NCBI RefSeq assembly: GCF_008831285.2
Contig: NC_045147.1
Span: 2,938,001 to 3,002,000 of the forward strand
Source of the DNA: Nymphaea colorata
Taxonomy: Eukaryota; Streptophyta; Magnoliopsida; Nymphaeales; Nymphaeaceae
Direction of reading: 5' to 3'
DNA length: 64,000 nt
In this document: positions 21,299 through 34,780 of the stretch, one piece after another
Numbering within the stretch: position 1 is the first letter of the stretch
Layout: each line of letters opens with the position of its first letter
The notes under the pieces: generated by a model
The model's input: only the letters and a program-made list of their open reading frames with translations
Told to the model about the DNA's origin: nothing
Databases searched by the model: none
Translations under genes and position numbers: made by a program

Positions 21299-23489
21299 AT
21301 TGAACCAAAATTTTGCAGGAAGAATGAATTGGACTTCGGCCAGCCAACAGTTTAATGCAGCGACACACAGCTCATGCCACATTGCTCGTGTAAACACCAA
21401 ATTGATACTCAGCAATCTGGCTCCATTTAGATGCACCATGGGCCTGAGTACTGTAGAAATTAGAGCAGCGATACTAGAAAGATTTGTGTTTGTGATAGGT
21501 AACAAACAGAATATTAAAAAGAACTCCATCCCCACAATCCCACACACTCCAGGGAATACCAACGTCAACCCAAATCAAAACTGCTTCTTTCGCCTCCATT
21601 TTCCACTTCAGCAGCAATATGTGCTCCTTACAGTATTTCCAGGCGTGGAGGGCAGGACTTGGTGCTAATTCATGCCTTTTGTATTTGAAGTTGTACGGGC
21701 TCGAGACAAACCAAATTATAGCATCGAAACAGTCTTTATAGCATAGAAACAGTCTCTTCAACATCTCAAAAGAATCTTATTTTTAAATGTTCTCCCATGC
21801 CATCATTTTAATCCTGCAGTAAACCCACCAAGGAGGGGTTTCTTCACAAATTAGCAAGTTACTGGATGTTTTTAATGTTACCCATGAAAAATAAAAGAAT
21901 TTCATCAGTGCAAATTATAGAAGAGACATGGGGGCAACCTCTTCAATTGGATGGCTTTATAGTTACTGGCTGATATGCTTTCCTGTCATTTTTTCCTTCT
22001 ATTAGATTTGTTGTTCGCTCTTGGCCCTGCTTGTTTGCAGCGGAAGTGGGCAGCGTGAACGATTGTCTTATCTAGTTTTTGTACACAAGCATGCTCAAGT
22101 TAGTTTGGACTTTATGAATTTTATATACATATATATATATATTATGTAGTTTAATTGAGTTTACGAACTCTAAATTAAGGATAAGGTAGATTTGTAAACG
22201 AGAAAAGTAAGATTTCTAACGAAGATCCATAAACTACATGTTCATCTAATATTGCTGAGAGGCCCAAAATCAGCAGTTCTCTTAAAGGACCAGCACTCTA
22301 GCCAATGCCCTCTCAACGTTGATATTAAAAGCGTAATCACCATCATAAACCGGATATGAATCCACCTTGGTTTTTACTCATATTATTCATACTAAACGAG
22401 TTTTTACACATAATGATGTAACTCATCACAGAACACCTTTCACAACATTGATATCCTATCTTTGGACAACAACATCAAGTTGTAAGTGGTATTCCATATT
22501 CAATGACAAAGATTGACAATTAACCATGTCAAACAACAAATTGTTCACATGAAAACCTCATATATAATCATATATTTATTACCAACAAACATGTTTGAAC
22601 TTCTGCCACACAGTACCCTTGCTTTGGGCTAGTCACTGTCTACATGAAGGACAAACAACCAAATATTTTAGTATTCTCAAATGAACTAACTTCAACGAAG
22701 ATGCAACTTTGGTAGTATGTTGTTTTAGTCTATCTAGCTTTAAAATATTAGACGCATCCACAATTTGAATTTGAATCCCATTTTAACCATGCACAAACTA
22801 TTCGATATCCAAAACAAATGGATCTATATAAGGTCATAACCTTTGTTCCAAAGCCAAATGGATCCTTATCATGACTTCAGATCCAGATCCAAACAGAGCT
22901 AGATCATGATTTCATATCCAAACCTCAAGAGATTCGGATCATGGTACTAGATCCAAATCATGAGTTCGGATCCAATCCCAATGGATCCATATGATAGATC
23001 TGGTTCTAGACCAAATAGATCCAGATCATAACCTTGGATTCAAAAACAAATGGATCCAAGTTGTGAACTTGCATAAAAAATGTATGGATCTAAATCAAAG
23101 GTCGAACCTAATTAAATGGATCAGTACATAAATCTGGACCCAAAAATAAATATGGATATAAGCATTTCAAATATCAAGATTCAGATATGAATTTAACATG
23201 GACCCAAAACAAGAACAAAATCTAGATTCAATTTATTTGGATCTAAATCATATTGTGGTAGAAAATAAATCCAACAATAAGAATCAAAATCTAGATATGA
23301 TATGAACATGAAATCAAAATACATCTAGATTCAAGCAAACATAAAAATGAGAATAATCAATATCAATAATCTATAAATGAACAGATTTAGTGGCATTAAT
23401 CGCATAAAACGGAACTTCAAGGTCCCATTATAAAACCCCGTAATGAAATTCGTTTTAAACAATTGAATTTCTTTTTTTAATAAAAATTA
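21299..23489. other. Non-genic; degenerate ATGGATCCAGATCA-type repeats at about 22800-23350
   Basis: No known exon is seen. From about 22800 to 23350 a motif close to AAATGGATCCAGATCATGA recurs about every 40-60 bp in diverged form, like a decayed satellite. Chance frames at 21272-21764 (minus) were not matched to any family. Confidence 0.5.
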
Positions 23490-24870
23490 ACTGCCAAAAC
23501 GGCGGGAGGGGCGAAGGCCAACGGCCTTCCCCTTCCGCGGTTCCGCCCACGGTAACCGCATGGCGGCTACGGTTCCGGTGGCGGTCGCCTGAAGGGGGAC
23601 CCAACCGGGTCCCTGTCTCTCATTATTGCCCGTCACCTACAATAGCAGCGGGCGCTGCTGCTACAGATCGGGCCCTTCCCTCTCCATCGCCTGTAAGGGG
23701 GCGTCTGTTTAGCACAGATGGACATAAATCCGCTCTGTACAGTTTGTGTTTGTGCGATTCAAACGCAGAAAGTCTGTCTGCGCTCTCAAGGGCGAGAGTA
23801 CGGACAGAAAATCTGCCGGTTAGCGGTGAAGGCACGCAGAAGCCTTCTTCTTGCTCGCAGCAGGTCTGCTTCTTGTAGCAGGTCTGGTCGGAGTTGGGGT
23901 CGTTCCCTCACCAGTTGTTAAGTGAATTGCTTGTTAGACATTGCCAATTTGTGAAGGGTAATGGTCATCTTTTTATCTGCATTATTTTTTTTTCCTATGT
24001 TGAGTTTAAAGGGAGAGGAACTGGACAAATGTCTGTGACGGCTGAAAAAATCTTATCCATGGTTAAACGTTCATGACAAGCATCCACTAAATGTTAATCT
24101 ATGAATCTTTGTCTGCTCCAGACAAACTCCCCCTAAAGAACGAAGGACAGATGGGTCCCTCTCTCCCTCTTTTCTTTACGGCGATGGCGGCAGGCGGTCG
24201 CCACCAGAAGGGTGGTGTCGTGGTTACCCTCCTGCCTCTGTTTCAACAGCCAGGGAGGGCCCGCCGGCCCTCCTTCTACCGTCGCAAACCGCTGGTTGGT
24301 CCTCACCCTCTCGCCTGAACGGGAGCGACGAACCCAGACGCTTCCCTCCCCTCTCTAGGTAGTCGGCGGCAATGGCAGCCGTCGCTGAAACGGGGAAGGG
24401 CCATAGGCCCATAGGGCCCTTCGTTTCTGCTGCCTGGGGAAAGACGAGGGTCCCTCCCTCTATTCTCTTCACACGATGGGGAAGGCCAAGGGCCTTCCTC
24501 TGGTGCTGCAACCGGCAACCGGCAGAGAGGCTGTTGGGCCTCTCTCTTTCTTAGATTTGAGGGAAAGGGAGGGGTGCACTGCCCTCTCTCCATCGTGTTC
24601 AGGCAAAAGGGTCGAAAGGGAAGGGCTGGCCGCGCTCCCTTCCGTCGGTTTCCGGCAGGGAGGGCGTCGGTCCTCCCTCCGCCACCAGCGCCTTATTGGG
24701 AAAACACACACACACACACACACACAATCGTAGAGGCACTCGAGGGTGCCTGCTGAATGCTGCGGCGATGTCGCCGGCAATCCGGCACCGTTTGGTGCCT
24801 GCCCAGAGAGCGGGGAAAGAGAGAGTTCACGAGAAGGAGAAAGAACGCTGGAGACGAGCGTCTCCTCCCG
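23490..24870. other. GC-rich island of repetitive character, no coherent gene
   Basis: Composition changes abruptly to GC-rich. Many purine or pyrimidine blocks (AAGGGCC, CCCTCCCTC, GGCGGTCGCC) are open in several frames on both strands, which is a composition effect. An (AC)n tract lies at about 24705-24725. The style resembles the leader of a plant LTR retrotransposon, but no LTR ends or primer site were found. Confidence 0.4.
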
Positions 24871-26546
24871 CAACTGTACGGCTGGCAAAAATATTTTGGA
24901 GGCCATTCCAGATGACATCCGCAACCACAAAAGTAACAAGGGAAAAAGATGCCAAACAAAGCAAGAAAATCAGATTCAACGAAAAAAGCATAGAAATGGA
25001 CGAACTCTCATACGACATCAAGGCATAAACAAATAAATATGTTATACAAATAAATCTGTTATGCATGCCAAAATAATTTTAAGAATCGATCATGCTTGAC
25101 ATTCCAGAAGTTCACGGAAGCATACTAATGTCATTGATAAATATGTTATACATGCACTGAATCGATCATGCTTGACATTGATAAGGGTTTCTTCGCTTGC
25201 AAACTAGAAATTTGACTTTTGATGTTTGTTCTTCCCAAATAACTAAAAGCTCCGTCTCAATACTCTAGAAAATGTATTGTTTTGAAAAATGTTGAATAAC
25301 TATAACACTATATGGGTTTTGAGTACTTTTTTCCTATTTGAATATTTATTGAAATTCCAGATCTTCCCCTTTTTGGAGTTCACTCTACAAGTAACAGGTC
25401 TGCCATCATTCTATGTTTTCAAGGATCATGTATTTCATCAAACATTTGGCACATAATATATTGAGAAAAATAAGTATGATAAATCATAAAATCCACAATA
25501 ACTCTGTCTCGGATGACAGCACAAGTTTGATTGCAAGGATAACTTGAATGTAAAGATGAGCAGTCTGGTCACATGAGAATCAATAAAACAATATTACAAA
25601 AATCATGAAAATTTTATCTAGATTTAAGACATGCATTATGTAGTTTTGAGGAATTGCTTTCTACCCTGAAACGGACAAGCTAAAGGTCCTGAACTTCTTC
25701 TCGATTTACCAAGAAATAAACATTCAACTTGCTATGTCAGCAGTAATAACTAATGAGAGCTTTACATAATAATTAAGAAGGGTCTTCGTTCAAGAACCAG
25801 GGCGTGCAGATGGCTAAAAAATCTAGCTAAGAGGAAAACATCGACCACTTTCATAGATACTTCGCTTAATGTCTTAGATTTGTTTCAATATATAATAGAG
25901 ATCTCCTCATCTATTATCATCTATGTTTACCAATGCAATGCATTAGGATGCATATGTGAGGGTTATTTATTTATTTATATAAACAATTAGTTATCAGATC
26001 CTCATCTATCAAACTTAATGGAATTGTCTGGTTCATTGATTTTAGCAAAATTATATGATATAGATTGAGTTAAACACTTGTATTTTTTAAATGTTGTAGA
26101 AATAAATGAGTTTCTTCAGTTTATTCCATTTGTCGCTTTTAAGAGGGATAATACAATTTGGTTTTTTTTTTTCAACTTAATCTCTACCATCTGATATTCT
26201 CATAAAGTTTCGTACATGAAGCTCTCATAGTGTGTATGTATGTATATATGTATAGGATTTGTGGATTTCTTCATCCTGATTCAAACAAAAAAACAAAAAA
26301 AATCCTTCAACCTCTCACAGCATACTACCTAATGTAATGCACAGGTGGCATGATTAGAGGAACTCAAATGGCCGGAGGATTTCAACTTTACATATATATC
26401 AACCGGCTACCTCTTTGTCTGGATGAGTTTTTTTTATTTTGTGCAACTAAAAACTGTCACAAAAGGTGCATTAGCAACAGCAGTTGCTCGATATGGTTTT
26501 TGAACAACATAAAATAAAAAATCATTTGACTATAGAGCTAGCTTGT

Positions 26547-26591
<45 letters not shown>

Positions 26592-27810
26592 CATTTGACT
26601 ATACAGCTAGCTTGTTGATATATATATATATATATATATACAAAATTGTTCTCATAAAACTTGGTGCTAGAGGCTCTGATTGTGCCATGCATGGGGACCA
26701 ACAGCTCCAGATGAGGTATTGGTGGAGCCTAGTAAAATGCAGAGTTGATGGTGGCAGCAGAAGCAGTGTGCTAGAGAATAAATTTAGAACTTCTTACCCG
26801 GACACCGCAGGCGCATCTCTTGGCAGTATTTTCGGGACAAGTGCCACCTTTTTTGCTGCATCAATCCTCCATTGACAACTGCGTGCTAGAGAATGACATG
26901 GGTTCCGACTAGGACATGAAATACCATTTCTCAGAGCTTTCTTTCTTTCCTTTTCCAGTTGCTAAACAATAATAAATTTTTTGTTCACATATGCCCTTTG
27001 GACCTAAACATTACAACTGAATTTCTTCTCTCAAAACTCTTTTTTCCTTCAAGGTTTAATTTTGCTTAATCAATACTTTTTTGTACCAAAAAAACGAAAA
27101 GTTTACTATCAACCAAACGTCTTAAAATTGTAAGTTCTTCAATGGCGGCCAAAAACCTTGGCTGGTTTTATTCAAAATAATAAGAACAATAACAAAATAT
27201 ATAACATTGTTAAGTTGACCTGTTTTCTCCTGACAGAGGATTGAAGCCGACATACTGTACTTGTGTCCCTGTGAAGTTGAACCATATGCCCACCAAGTCA
27301 TTTGTATTAGTGGGACTCTCCCATCACATCCAGCACATATGATTAAAAGGATAAGAACGTGACGGCGACGTGATGCTCAGCGTGGCCAAAATTCGTCAAG
27401 AGGCGTTCATTATGGTACGTTCATCAGCTTGAAGGTATCTCATCCCCACACTGTAGTGGCTGTTTGTATTCCCATTACAGACAATCTCATTGCTTGCATG
27501 CGGCTGTAACCAAGGATGAGAAGGAATAGATGACCACAGAAGTCCTGTCATTAATTAATTAATCAATATTCCAACTTTTCCTTGTTCTTCTTTTTCGAGA
27601 TTTGGTTGGAAGGAAGTGGTAGGATTTTATACGCTACAACCGTAGTGTTTCATACCCACTATGATTTTTCGCTGCTGGAAATATCAGAGAAAAGAAATTC
27701 TCGCTCTTATCCTTCCAGCATGTGGTATTGAATCTGATTCTGCTAATTGGGTTCATTGCTTTCTCAATGAACAACGAGGAGGAGAGAGAAGGGAAGGCAT
27801 GCTGCATGTC
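24871..27810. other. No gene seen; AT-rich, with small local duplications
   Basis: The phrase ATCGATCATGCTTGACATT occurs twice (about 25085 and 25162), each preceded by a related AAATATGTTATACA stretch. A 69-bp unit is duplicated at 26520-26640. No exon-like segment is convincing. Confidence 0.5.
26520..26650. repeat. 69-bp tandem duplication including an AT microsatellite
   Basis: AATCATTTGACTATAGAGCT at 26520 recurs at 26589 with one substitution. Each copy is followed by GCTAGCTTGTTGATATAT and an AT run. Confidence 0.9.
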
Positions 27811-27818
27811 CTATAAAT
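27811..27818 (+). promoter_or_regulatory. Candidate TATA box of the small basic-protein gene
   Basis: CTATAAAT lies about 100 bp before the chosen ATG at 27915, a normal distance for a short plant 5' leader. Only the motif and its position support it. Confidence 0.4.
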
Positions 27819-27914
27819 TCTTCTGACAATGAGAAGCAGAAGCAAGAAGTGAAGCAAGAGCTACTAGCTAGTGCTTTGTTTCTCTGCTTGTCCAGTCAAA
27901 GAAGGGAAGGTGAA

Positions 27915-28181
27915 ATGGCATCCCTGAAGGCTGAGAAACCAGCAGCACCCCAAGCAGCGCCTGGACAGGCCAAGCCCAAAGCCACTGAAGGCTCGAAGTC
28001 TCAGTCCTCAAAACCTGCTGCCAAGAAATCAGAGCAGAAACCTCGAGAGCCAAAGAGGAAGGTTCATCCCATCTCTCTCTCTCTCTCTCTCTCTCTAGTT
28101 GTTATTTGGTAATTAGCACTCATTTTTGCTCTATCTATGTCTGCACAGGCAAGAGGTGGAAAAGCAGCATCCAAGAATTGA
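27915..28181 (+). CDS. Small lysine/proline/alanine-rich basic protein, 59 residues, two exons
   Basis: Exon 1 is 27915-28061 and exon 2 is 28149-28181, joined at a phase-0 GT-AG intron (AAG|GTTCAT ... TGCACAG|GCA). The protein starts MASLKAEKP and ends RGGKAASKN. It is rich in Lys, Ala, Pro and Ser, has no hydrophobic segment, and carries a C-terminal PKRKARGGK-type basic cluster, so nucleic-acid or chromatin association is plausible but only inferred. An upstream ATG is not needed: the purine-rich context before 27915 fits the start. A CT repeat lies at the 5' end of the intron. AATAAA at 28369-28374 could serve as a polyadenylation signal. I do not recognise a named family. A well-formed intron that keeps the frame supports a real gene. 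Confidence 0.6.
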
Positions 28182-29276
28182 AAGTAGTGCCTTCTCATAG
28201 GCTCAAGGTTGGCTACGATCCATGCTTTAGCCATGTAGCTGACATTGATCAGCTTATAAAATAATTTAAGGGTGTTTTGATTTCCATGTTCTAGATATTA
28301 TCAGTTCAATATAATTTAGCTTCCTTCTACAGCCAGTGGTACACTTTCGTTGTTTTAATTTCCACAGAAATAAAATGAAACTTGGATGATATTTTTATCT
28401 GAAATTTGCTAGTCAAGAAATAAAATTTCTAAAGCGTAAAAGGTGCCCTCCTTTTAATAATTAATATGTTTAAAAGTTCTATGAGAAACTTCCAGTAAAA
28501 ATGAAAAGGTTTCTTTCCTCCTCCTAACACAAGAACGAGTTTCCTTGAGCTCCCAACAGCAGTAGCCATTTAATGAGGCAACTTGTACACCGTGACCAAG
28601 ATGAAGAAATAAGTTTGAAGCCAGCCGATGATGATGGTGGACATTTTGTCTTGGCTTAACTGAAAAAAGAAAAAGAAACTGTACATAATGATCTATTATT
28701 TTACATCACAAGTTTCAAGATTACTCGTATACAAATCTTTTCCTTGATTTCTATAAACTTCTTGCTGTTTTTATTATGCTTGTCAAACTTTAGGCATCCA
28801 TTTGGTCATGTGGACATACCGAAGCTGTCACAGTGAGCTGACTATTATTCATAAGGCATTTTTAACAAAATAACCTGAAAGAAAATAACAAGATCGTTCC
28901 CAATTTTAAGGCGTGCAGAGTCATCGCAATATGCACACATCATTCAAGCAAACTGCACCTGGGTCACCCAAACTAGATGCAAACTCTAGAAAAGCTATAT
29001 TTTAATAAAATATTACTGTATATAAAGAATTACATCAAGAATCATGACATATTGTTACATCTATTTCAATTTCATTTTGAAGATAAAAACTGCTACACCT
29101 TTTAGCTTCCACGCACAAGAATGGCAAAGGTAAGATGCAGCATCACATAACTATGCTACGATACAAGATCTGCCACCACCATCTTGGAGTTTCTACCGAT
29201 GCAGTCCTCAGGTCAACTCATAGCATCCAATTTAACCAACCAGTGACACGGTGATTCTGACTATTATAATGATGAC
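28182..29276. other. Spacer between two convergent genes
   Basis: Holds the 3' end of the small basic-protein gene on the plus strand and the presumed 3' UTR of ICME on the minus strand. No further coding segment is seen. Confidence 0.5.
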
Positions 29277-32200
29277 TTAAAATGGGCTAATTTCATGAGC
29301 CAGCTTCAACATGAATTCTGGGACAAGTCGACGTGTGGGCGGTGCCGCTGCATCGTCAACCCGTGCCTTTGGATCATCTTCATGAATCATAGAAAGAATG
29401 TCTCTAAGAAGCTCATCAGTTCCCCCTCGAAAAGGATCCTGCAAAATGACTTTTATCATGAAGAGAAAAGCCATCTAATAGTCACAACTGGATGCATGCT
29501 TGCTGCCAATCAATGGTGATGAGAATGTTAACCATTTCAGGAATAAGCAAATTGCACTGTCCGACATAGTCTAACCAGATTTGGACACATTGCATTATCT
29601 GATATAGGATAACCAGACTTGATCTCTCGACTCATGCGGACTCTTGTAGAATTGAAATATGTATACGCTGATTTCAATTGCTTTGAATATTTTCTAATTG
29701 AAAATTTCCATATAGAACCCCACAGCCTATGTAAGCTTTCCTTCCCGTCTTATCTGCCTCTAACCAACGCACACATACAGCTCTGCTATCACCCAAAATA
29801 TCCACTCTCTCTGTCTCTCTCCCTAAACACACACACACACACACACACACAGAACAAGGCCATAAAGCGAGACCAACTGCCCTTTACATTCTAAAACAAT
29901 TTAACCAATAAACGTTCTTCATTCACCATTGCTAGCCAATAGAAAGAGAAAACCATTGATATGGTTATTAAGTGATATTTCTTTCATACATCCGGATCAA
30001 AGAATCATTCTTCAAAAGCAAACCATAAGTCCAATTATTATCTGGGAAAATAAGAATATGCATATAAGCATGCATATATATTGCCAAAGTCTGCCATGAA
30101 AGACAAAATATTACAGTCTCAGACTTGTCATCATAATTCAACAGAGTTTACCTGAAGGAACAAGTCGGTGTGTGTCTTTCCTTCATAAAGAATTAGTTTA
30201 GCACGTGCTCCAGCTCTCTCAAGAGTATCAGCAAAGGATTTGCTACAAAAGAAAATATTCAAAATGACCCGTGCACATATTAGAAATCCTCCAAAATAGA
30301 CTAGAAAAAATACTGTAAATATTTAAGAATTTTCAATGAATCAAATGTGTACACACTGTGTTATTCTAAGGGCCTAAATAAAAGAGGAACCGCATGTTAC
30401 CCTGCCATTACACATGCCCAAGCACTCTTTTAAGTGCAGCAAAGCTTTGACAAGATTGTCATTTTAAGATTGTCATTTTGAAATGACAATCTTGTCACAG
30501 CTTTGCTGCACTTAAAAGAGCATTACGGTATGTTGGGTAAGATAAATGTATTATGACAAATTAAATGGACTCCAAATGTTGTATATGAAGGAACACCACG
30601 AACAGTTCTTGAATTTCCAATGCAGCTGCATTGAAGACCTTTACTGAATAAAAAATGAGTTGATACTAATGGAAATGTAGATAATTTTTTGTAATTTTTG
30701 CATGAATAGATTCTAGCCGTATGTATCTGCTTCTGCTCTGATGAATTGTATGAATGGGCACCATGGCTCTTGTCTTTGAAAACATGGTAGTTCACATTAT
30801 TGGTTGCCCAAAGGTCATGAAGAGACATCAAATAAGGCTAAGCTATTATAGTAGCAATGGGTCTGCTTTTAGCTACGGTAGATTGAACAATCTTTTTTTT
30901 CCTACAACAAGAGAGTAGCGTTTCCAATGAAACAATTTCCTTTCCCATCCATCTCTGTGTAGCGTTTACCTGGCCATTAGTTCCATGCATATCAACATCA
31001 TCTTCAATTCGGAGTTTGATACTCAGATTTTCCCTCCCAGCAAATTAAAAAATACAAAGGTCTATAAATAAAGCACCAACTGGTAACATCGATTTTAAGG
31101 TTCTGGCATGAATATCAACACCCATTCTTGATAATGCATTTCAAAACATAATACCTAGCATCTGATGGTATTGAGTAATCTTTGGTTCCATGGAAAAGAA
31201 TGAATGGAGGTAGGAGTGAAACTGCTGAGCTGTTACTTGGATCTTGAACCATTACTTCAGGAGAGAAATGCTGTAGGGAATGCTCTCCCTCCATAATACT
31301 GCAAGTAATGACACAAAATATAATCTCAATAGTGGTAAGCAATGGGAAAACATACAAATGCCTGCAGCCAGAAAGATGATTCAGAACCTACCTAAGAAAA
31401 ATAGACCGATATAGACCTCGATTGTGGAAGTGATCAACTAAGTTCAACATGTTATACCTGTAGAAGAAATAAACTTATGAGGAACAGAGAAGGGGAAATA
31501 GCACCATCATCAAAATCTATCACTATTGCACAGTTATGCTTATTTACTTGTGACAAATTTGGTTCATTCAGTAGCTTCAAATAAAAGGCAACACATGCAT
31601 AGGTGCAACCATGCAAGAACGTTCATGGATGTACTCTTTGTATTCATGTAAATGCAAGTCCACATGTGCATGCATGCAAACCAGGTCTTTTGCAATTTCA
31701 AGCAGATGGAAGATATGCACACATGTAGCATACACCATTTCATGCACATGCCAATGGCCCAACATGCATATGTGCAGCTGTGTAACTTTACAAGCACAAG
31801 GTCACCAGGCGCATGCATATGTTTACAAGGACAGATGTACAAAAAGCAAATGGTGAACATAGACAGTTAGACACAAGCATTTGACAAAAGTAAGCAAGTG
31901 CTGGTTTTTCTCTTTGTACAGAATGGAAAGAGATTACCCTCCAGAAAGGCCAAAATATGCTTTGATCTGGGAGATACTCCATGCAGAATGCTCTCCTTCT
32001 CCACATTCCTTCATTGCCTGCTTAACAAGAGTACAGGCAGCAATATGTGCACCAGCTGATTGTCCCATCACATATATTCTATATACCAATGCAGAAGAAA
32101 CAAGAGTTGCTAGTTCAGATGTGCAAATAATCAGTCAACTACTGCTCCACTTATTGATATGCCTGAATGAATGACAATAAATTACCTGCTAGGGTCACCG

Positions 32201-34707
32201 CCATATGCAGCAATATTATTGCATACAAATGAAATCGCTTGAGAAGCGTCTTCAACCATGTCACTAATGGTCCCTTGAGGAAAATTCCTGTGAAGAATTG
32301 ATAAGACATGTAAAACTGAATAAGTAGATGTAAAACACAAGCCTGCTTCTCCCACTAGGACAGAAACAGAAACTGGAGAAGACATAAACCTGTAATCAAT
32401 GCATGCTACCATAACACCTCTTTCTGCTAGTTGTTGCCCCAAAAGAGCACCCCAAGCCTTGTACCTACAGAGAGACAAACCTAGAAGGATGTTTAACCCA
32501 ACAAATAACATAAGGTCAAAAAGATGTAGGTTCAAATTTTAAACTTTAAAGTTTAAACCACTAGATATACTGAATGATCTTGATGAAAAGGAAACTGGAA
32601 ACTGGAAACTGTATAAAGAAATATCAAGAACCAACCCTATGATCCATGCTCCACCAGTTACAAATACAACTACTGGTTTTGGCTCGTCAATATTCAGGGG
32701 TAAGTATAAATCCAACCTGCAAAATAGCACCCACAGCATTCCCAAATTAAATCTCTATATTTAAACACATAGACTAAAAAGCTTTGAGATCCGCATGTTT
32801 TTCTACAAAGTAAAGCCTGAAATTTCATGGATTGTACTGCCTAGCATACCGGTTTCTCGGTTCATCTCCATAAACTATACTTCGACGAATTTGCCTTGAG
32901 AAATAATATAAATATCCAACTGCAAGAAACTGGTATCAGTTAAAGTTATATGGAGTTCATGTTTGTCAATGAACACAAAGTAAGAACATCGAAAATAAGT
33001 TTCCTACATACAGCAGTTAGCTAAAATTCAGAAATCATTCAACAAAATAAACATTCACAAGATATATAAAGCAAGAAACCTTCACATGCTGAAACCAACT
33101 ACCTACCCTGCAAAAAGCCTGGCATAAGTAGCAAAGCATAACAACCAAGAGCAACAAACTTGGTAATCCACCTGTAACCTATCCTGCATGAATTGATGTG
33201 ATTAGAAAGGAATAGTTATGATTTCAGTATGACTAGGACAATAAAAAGTGATGTGTAGAAGAGAACAAACAAGGGTGTGTAGTACTGAATAACATAATCA
33301 AGATTTAGGTGGGACAGCACTTTATGCAATTGAGTTTCTAAAGAACCCTTCAAATATTTAGTTCTTTTAACTGCACAGACACCAAAGAAGGAGGCAAAAA
33401 CAACTTAAAAATCAACGCAGTCTGCAGCTAATTCTACCAACAAATGCAACTTAGAATAAAGTTGAGAAGTCCACACTCCACAGTCTTCTAGCCACAAACA
33501 TCTGTCGACCATTCTAGCCAGAAAGAATGTACTGCAACTTAAAATAAAAAAAAATATCTTCAAATTATCAAAAAACTATGCATTGGTGTAAATAAAATCC
33601 ATCATTGCATGTCTGCTGGACTAGTTTCTACTGTATGAATCAGAATGGTGATCAAAGTCACTTCAAAAAGCATAATCTTATAAAACTCCCCCAGTTCACT
33701 CTAGTAAATAACAGCACATGAAGCCCTCGATTGGATTTCTGAACAAACCTTGGCTATTGTTCTAAAGGTTAAGAAACTAACAGCTAGTTGGAAATCCTAT
33801 TAGCGTCTTAGTGCACCATGATAGTCTATGAATATCTAGTTTATGTCAATGAAGTAGTAGGTTTTCTGCTTTCTTTTTCCAAGTGTAAGCACATGAAAAG
33901 AGTACGTATGGGCTTGAACCTGGTTTGGATACCAAACATAGCATCAGAGGTTTTCCGTCTATTTCAATAATCAGAATTGATAAGCAACAATTTGGCAACA
34001 TTGCTGAATTAATCCAAACAACTCCAAAGCAAATATTGGGGACTACCAGAGGTCAATCAATTTTAAAAGCTGATAGAATGGCATCGGTTGCCTGTCCTTA
34101 TGCGAAACTCAACCTTGTTCACAAGGTAGTTCAAATAGCAGGACTAGAATGTTTAAATGAGCCTGTGAAATGGAGAACTTGAATAGTAGGTTTAGGAACA
34201 TAAACATACTATTGGTCCTCAATTCTCGGCAGATCCATCGCAGAAACTGCAACAGGAAACCAGAAAAAGAAAGACCCCACTAAGGAAGCAATCCATGGTA
34301 ACTGCATGACACAATCTAATGAAGCACAAAAGGTTCAAGGGTCATGATAATACGTTAGTTGAAGGGTCATGATAATACGTTAGTTGAAGGGTCATGATCA
34401 TACGTTAGTGGTGTACCCCTGGCCCTGCCTCCACAGATACTTCACCCCCAAAAAAAGGAAATGAATAAAACCAGGTTTTTTTTCGCAAAAAGATCATTTC
34501 AAGGGATAAGCATCAAATTCGAAACACCAATCTGCTAACTAAAAATACATCAACCAAAAACTGAGCGGGAAAGGAAATGCACAAAACCAGTTCTTGTTTC
34601 TCCCAAGATGAGCATGTAAAAGGATAATCAACAAATTCGCAAAACAAACTCTAACTAGAAATGCATCAACGAAAAATTGTGCAGGCAGACATTGAAATCG
34701 AATAGAG

Positions 34708-34780
<73 letters not shown>

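Noticed and set aside
21272..21764. Minus-strand frames of 96 and 98 codons downstream of the RAD21 fragment region
   Set aside because: They look partly protein-like but overlap in different frames and no family was recognised. Left unannotated.
24224..24939. Multiple frames of 60-156 codons in the GC-rich island
   Set aside because: Frames are open on both strands in several phases, which is a composition effect. No motif or splice structure was seen.
31564..31870. 98-codon minus-strand frame and plus-strand frames
   Set aside because: The segment is an ICME intron with repeated ATGCA words. The frames carry no domain.
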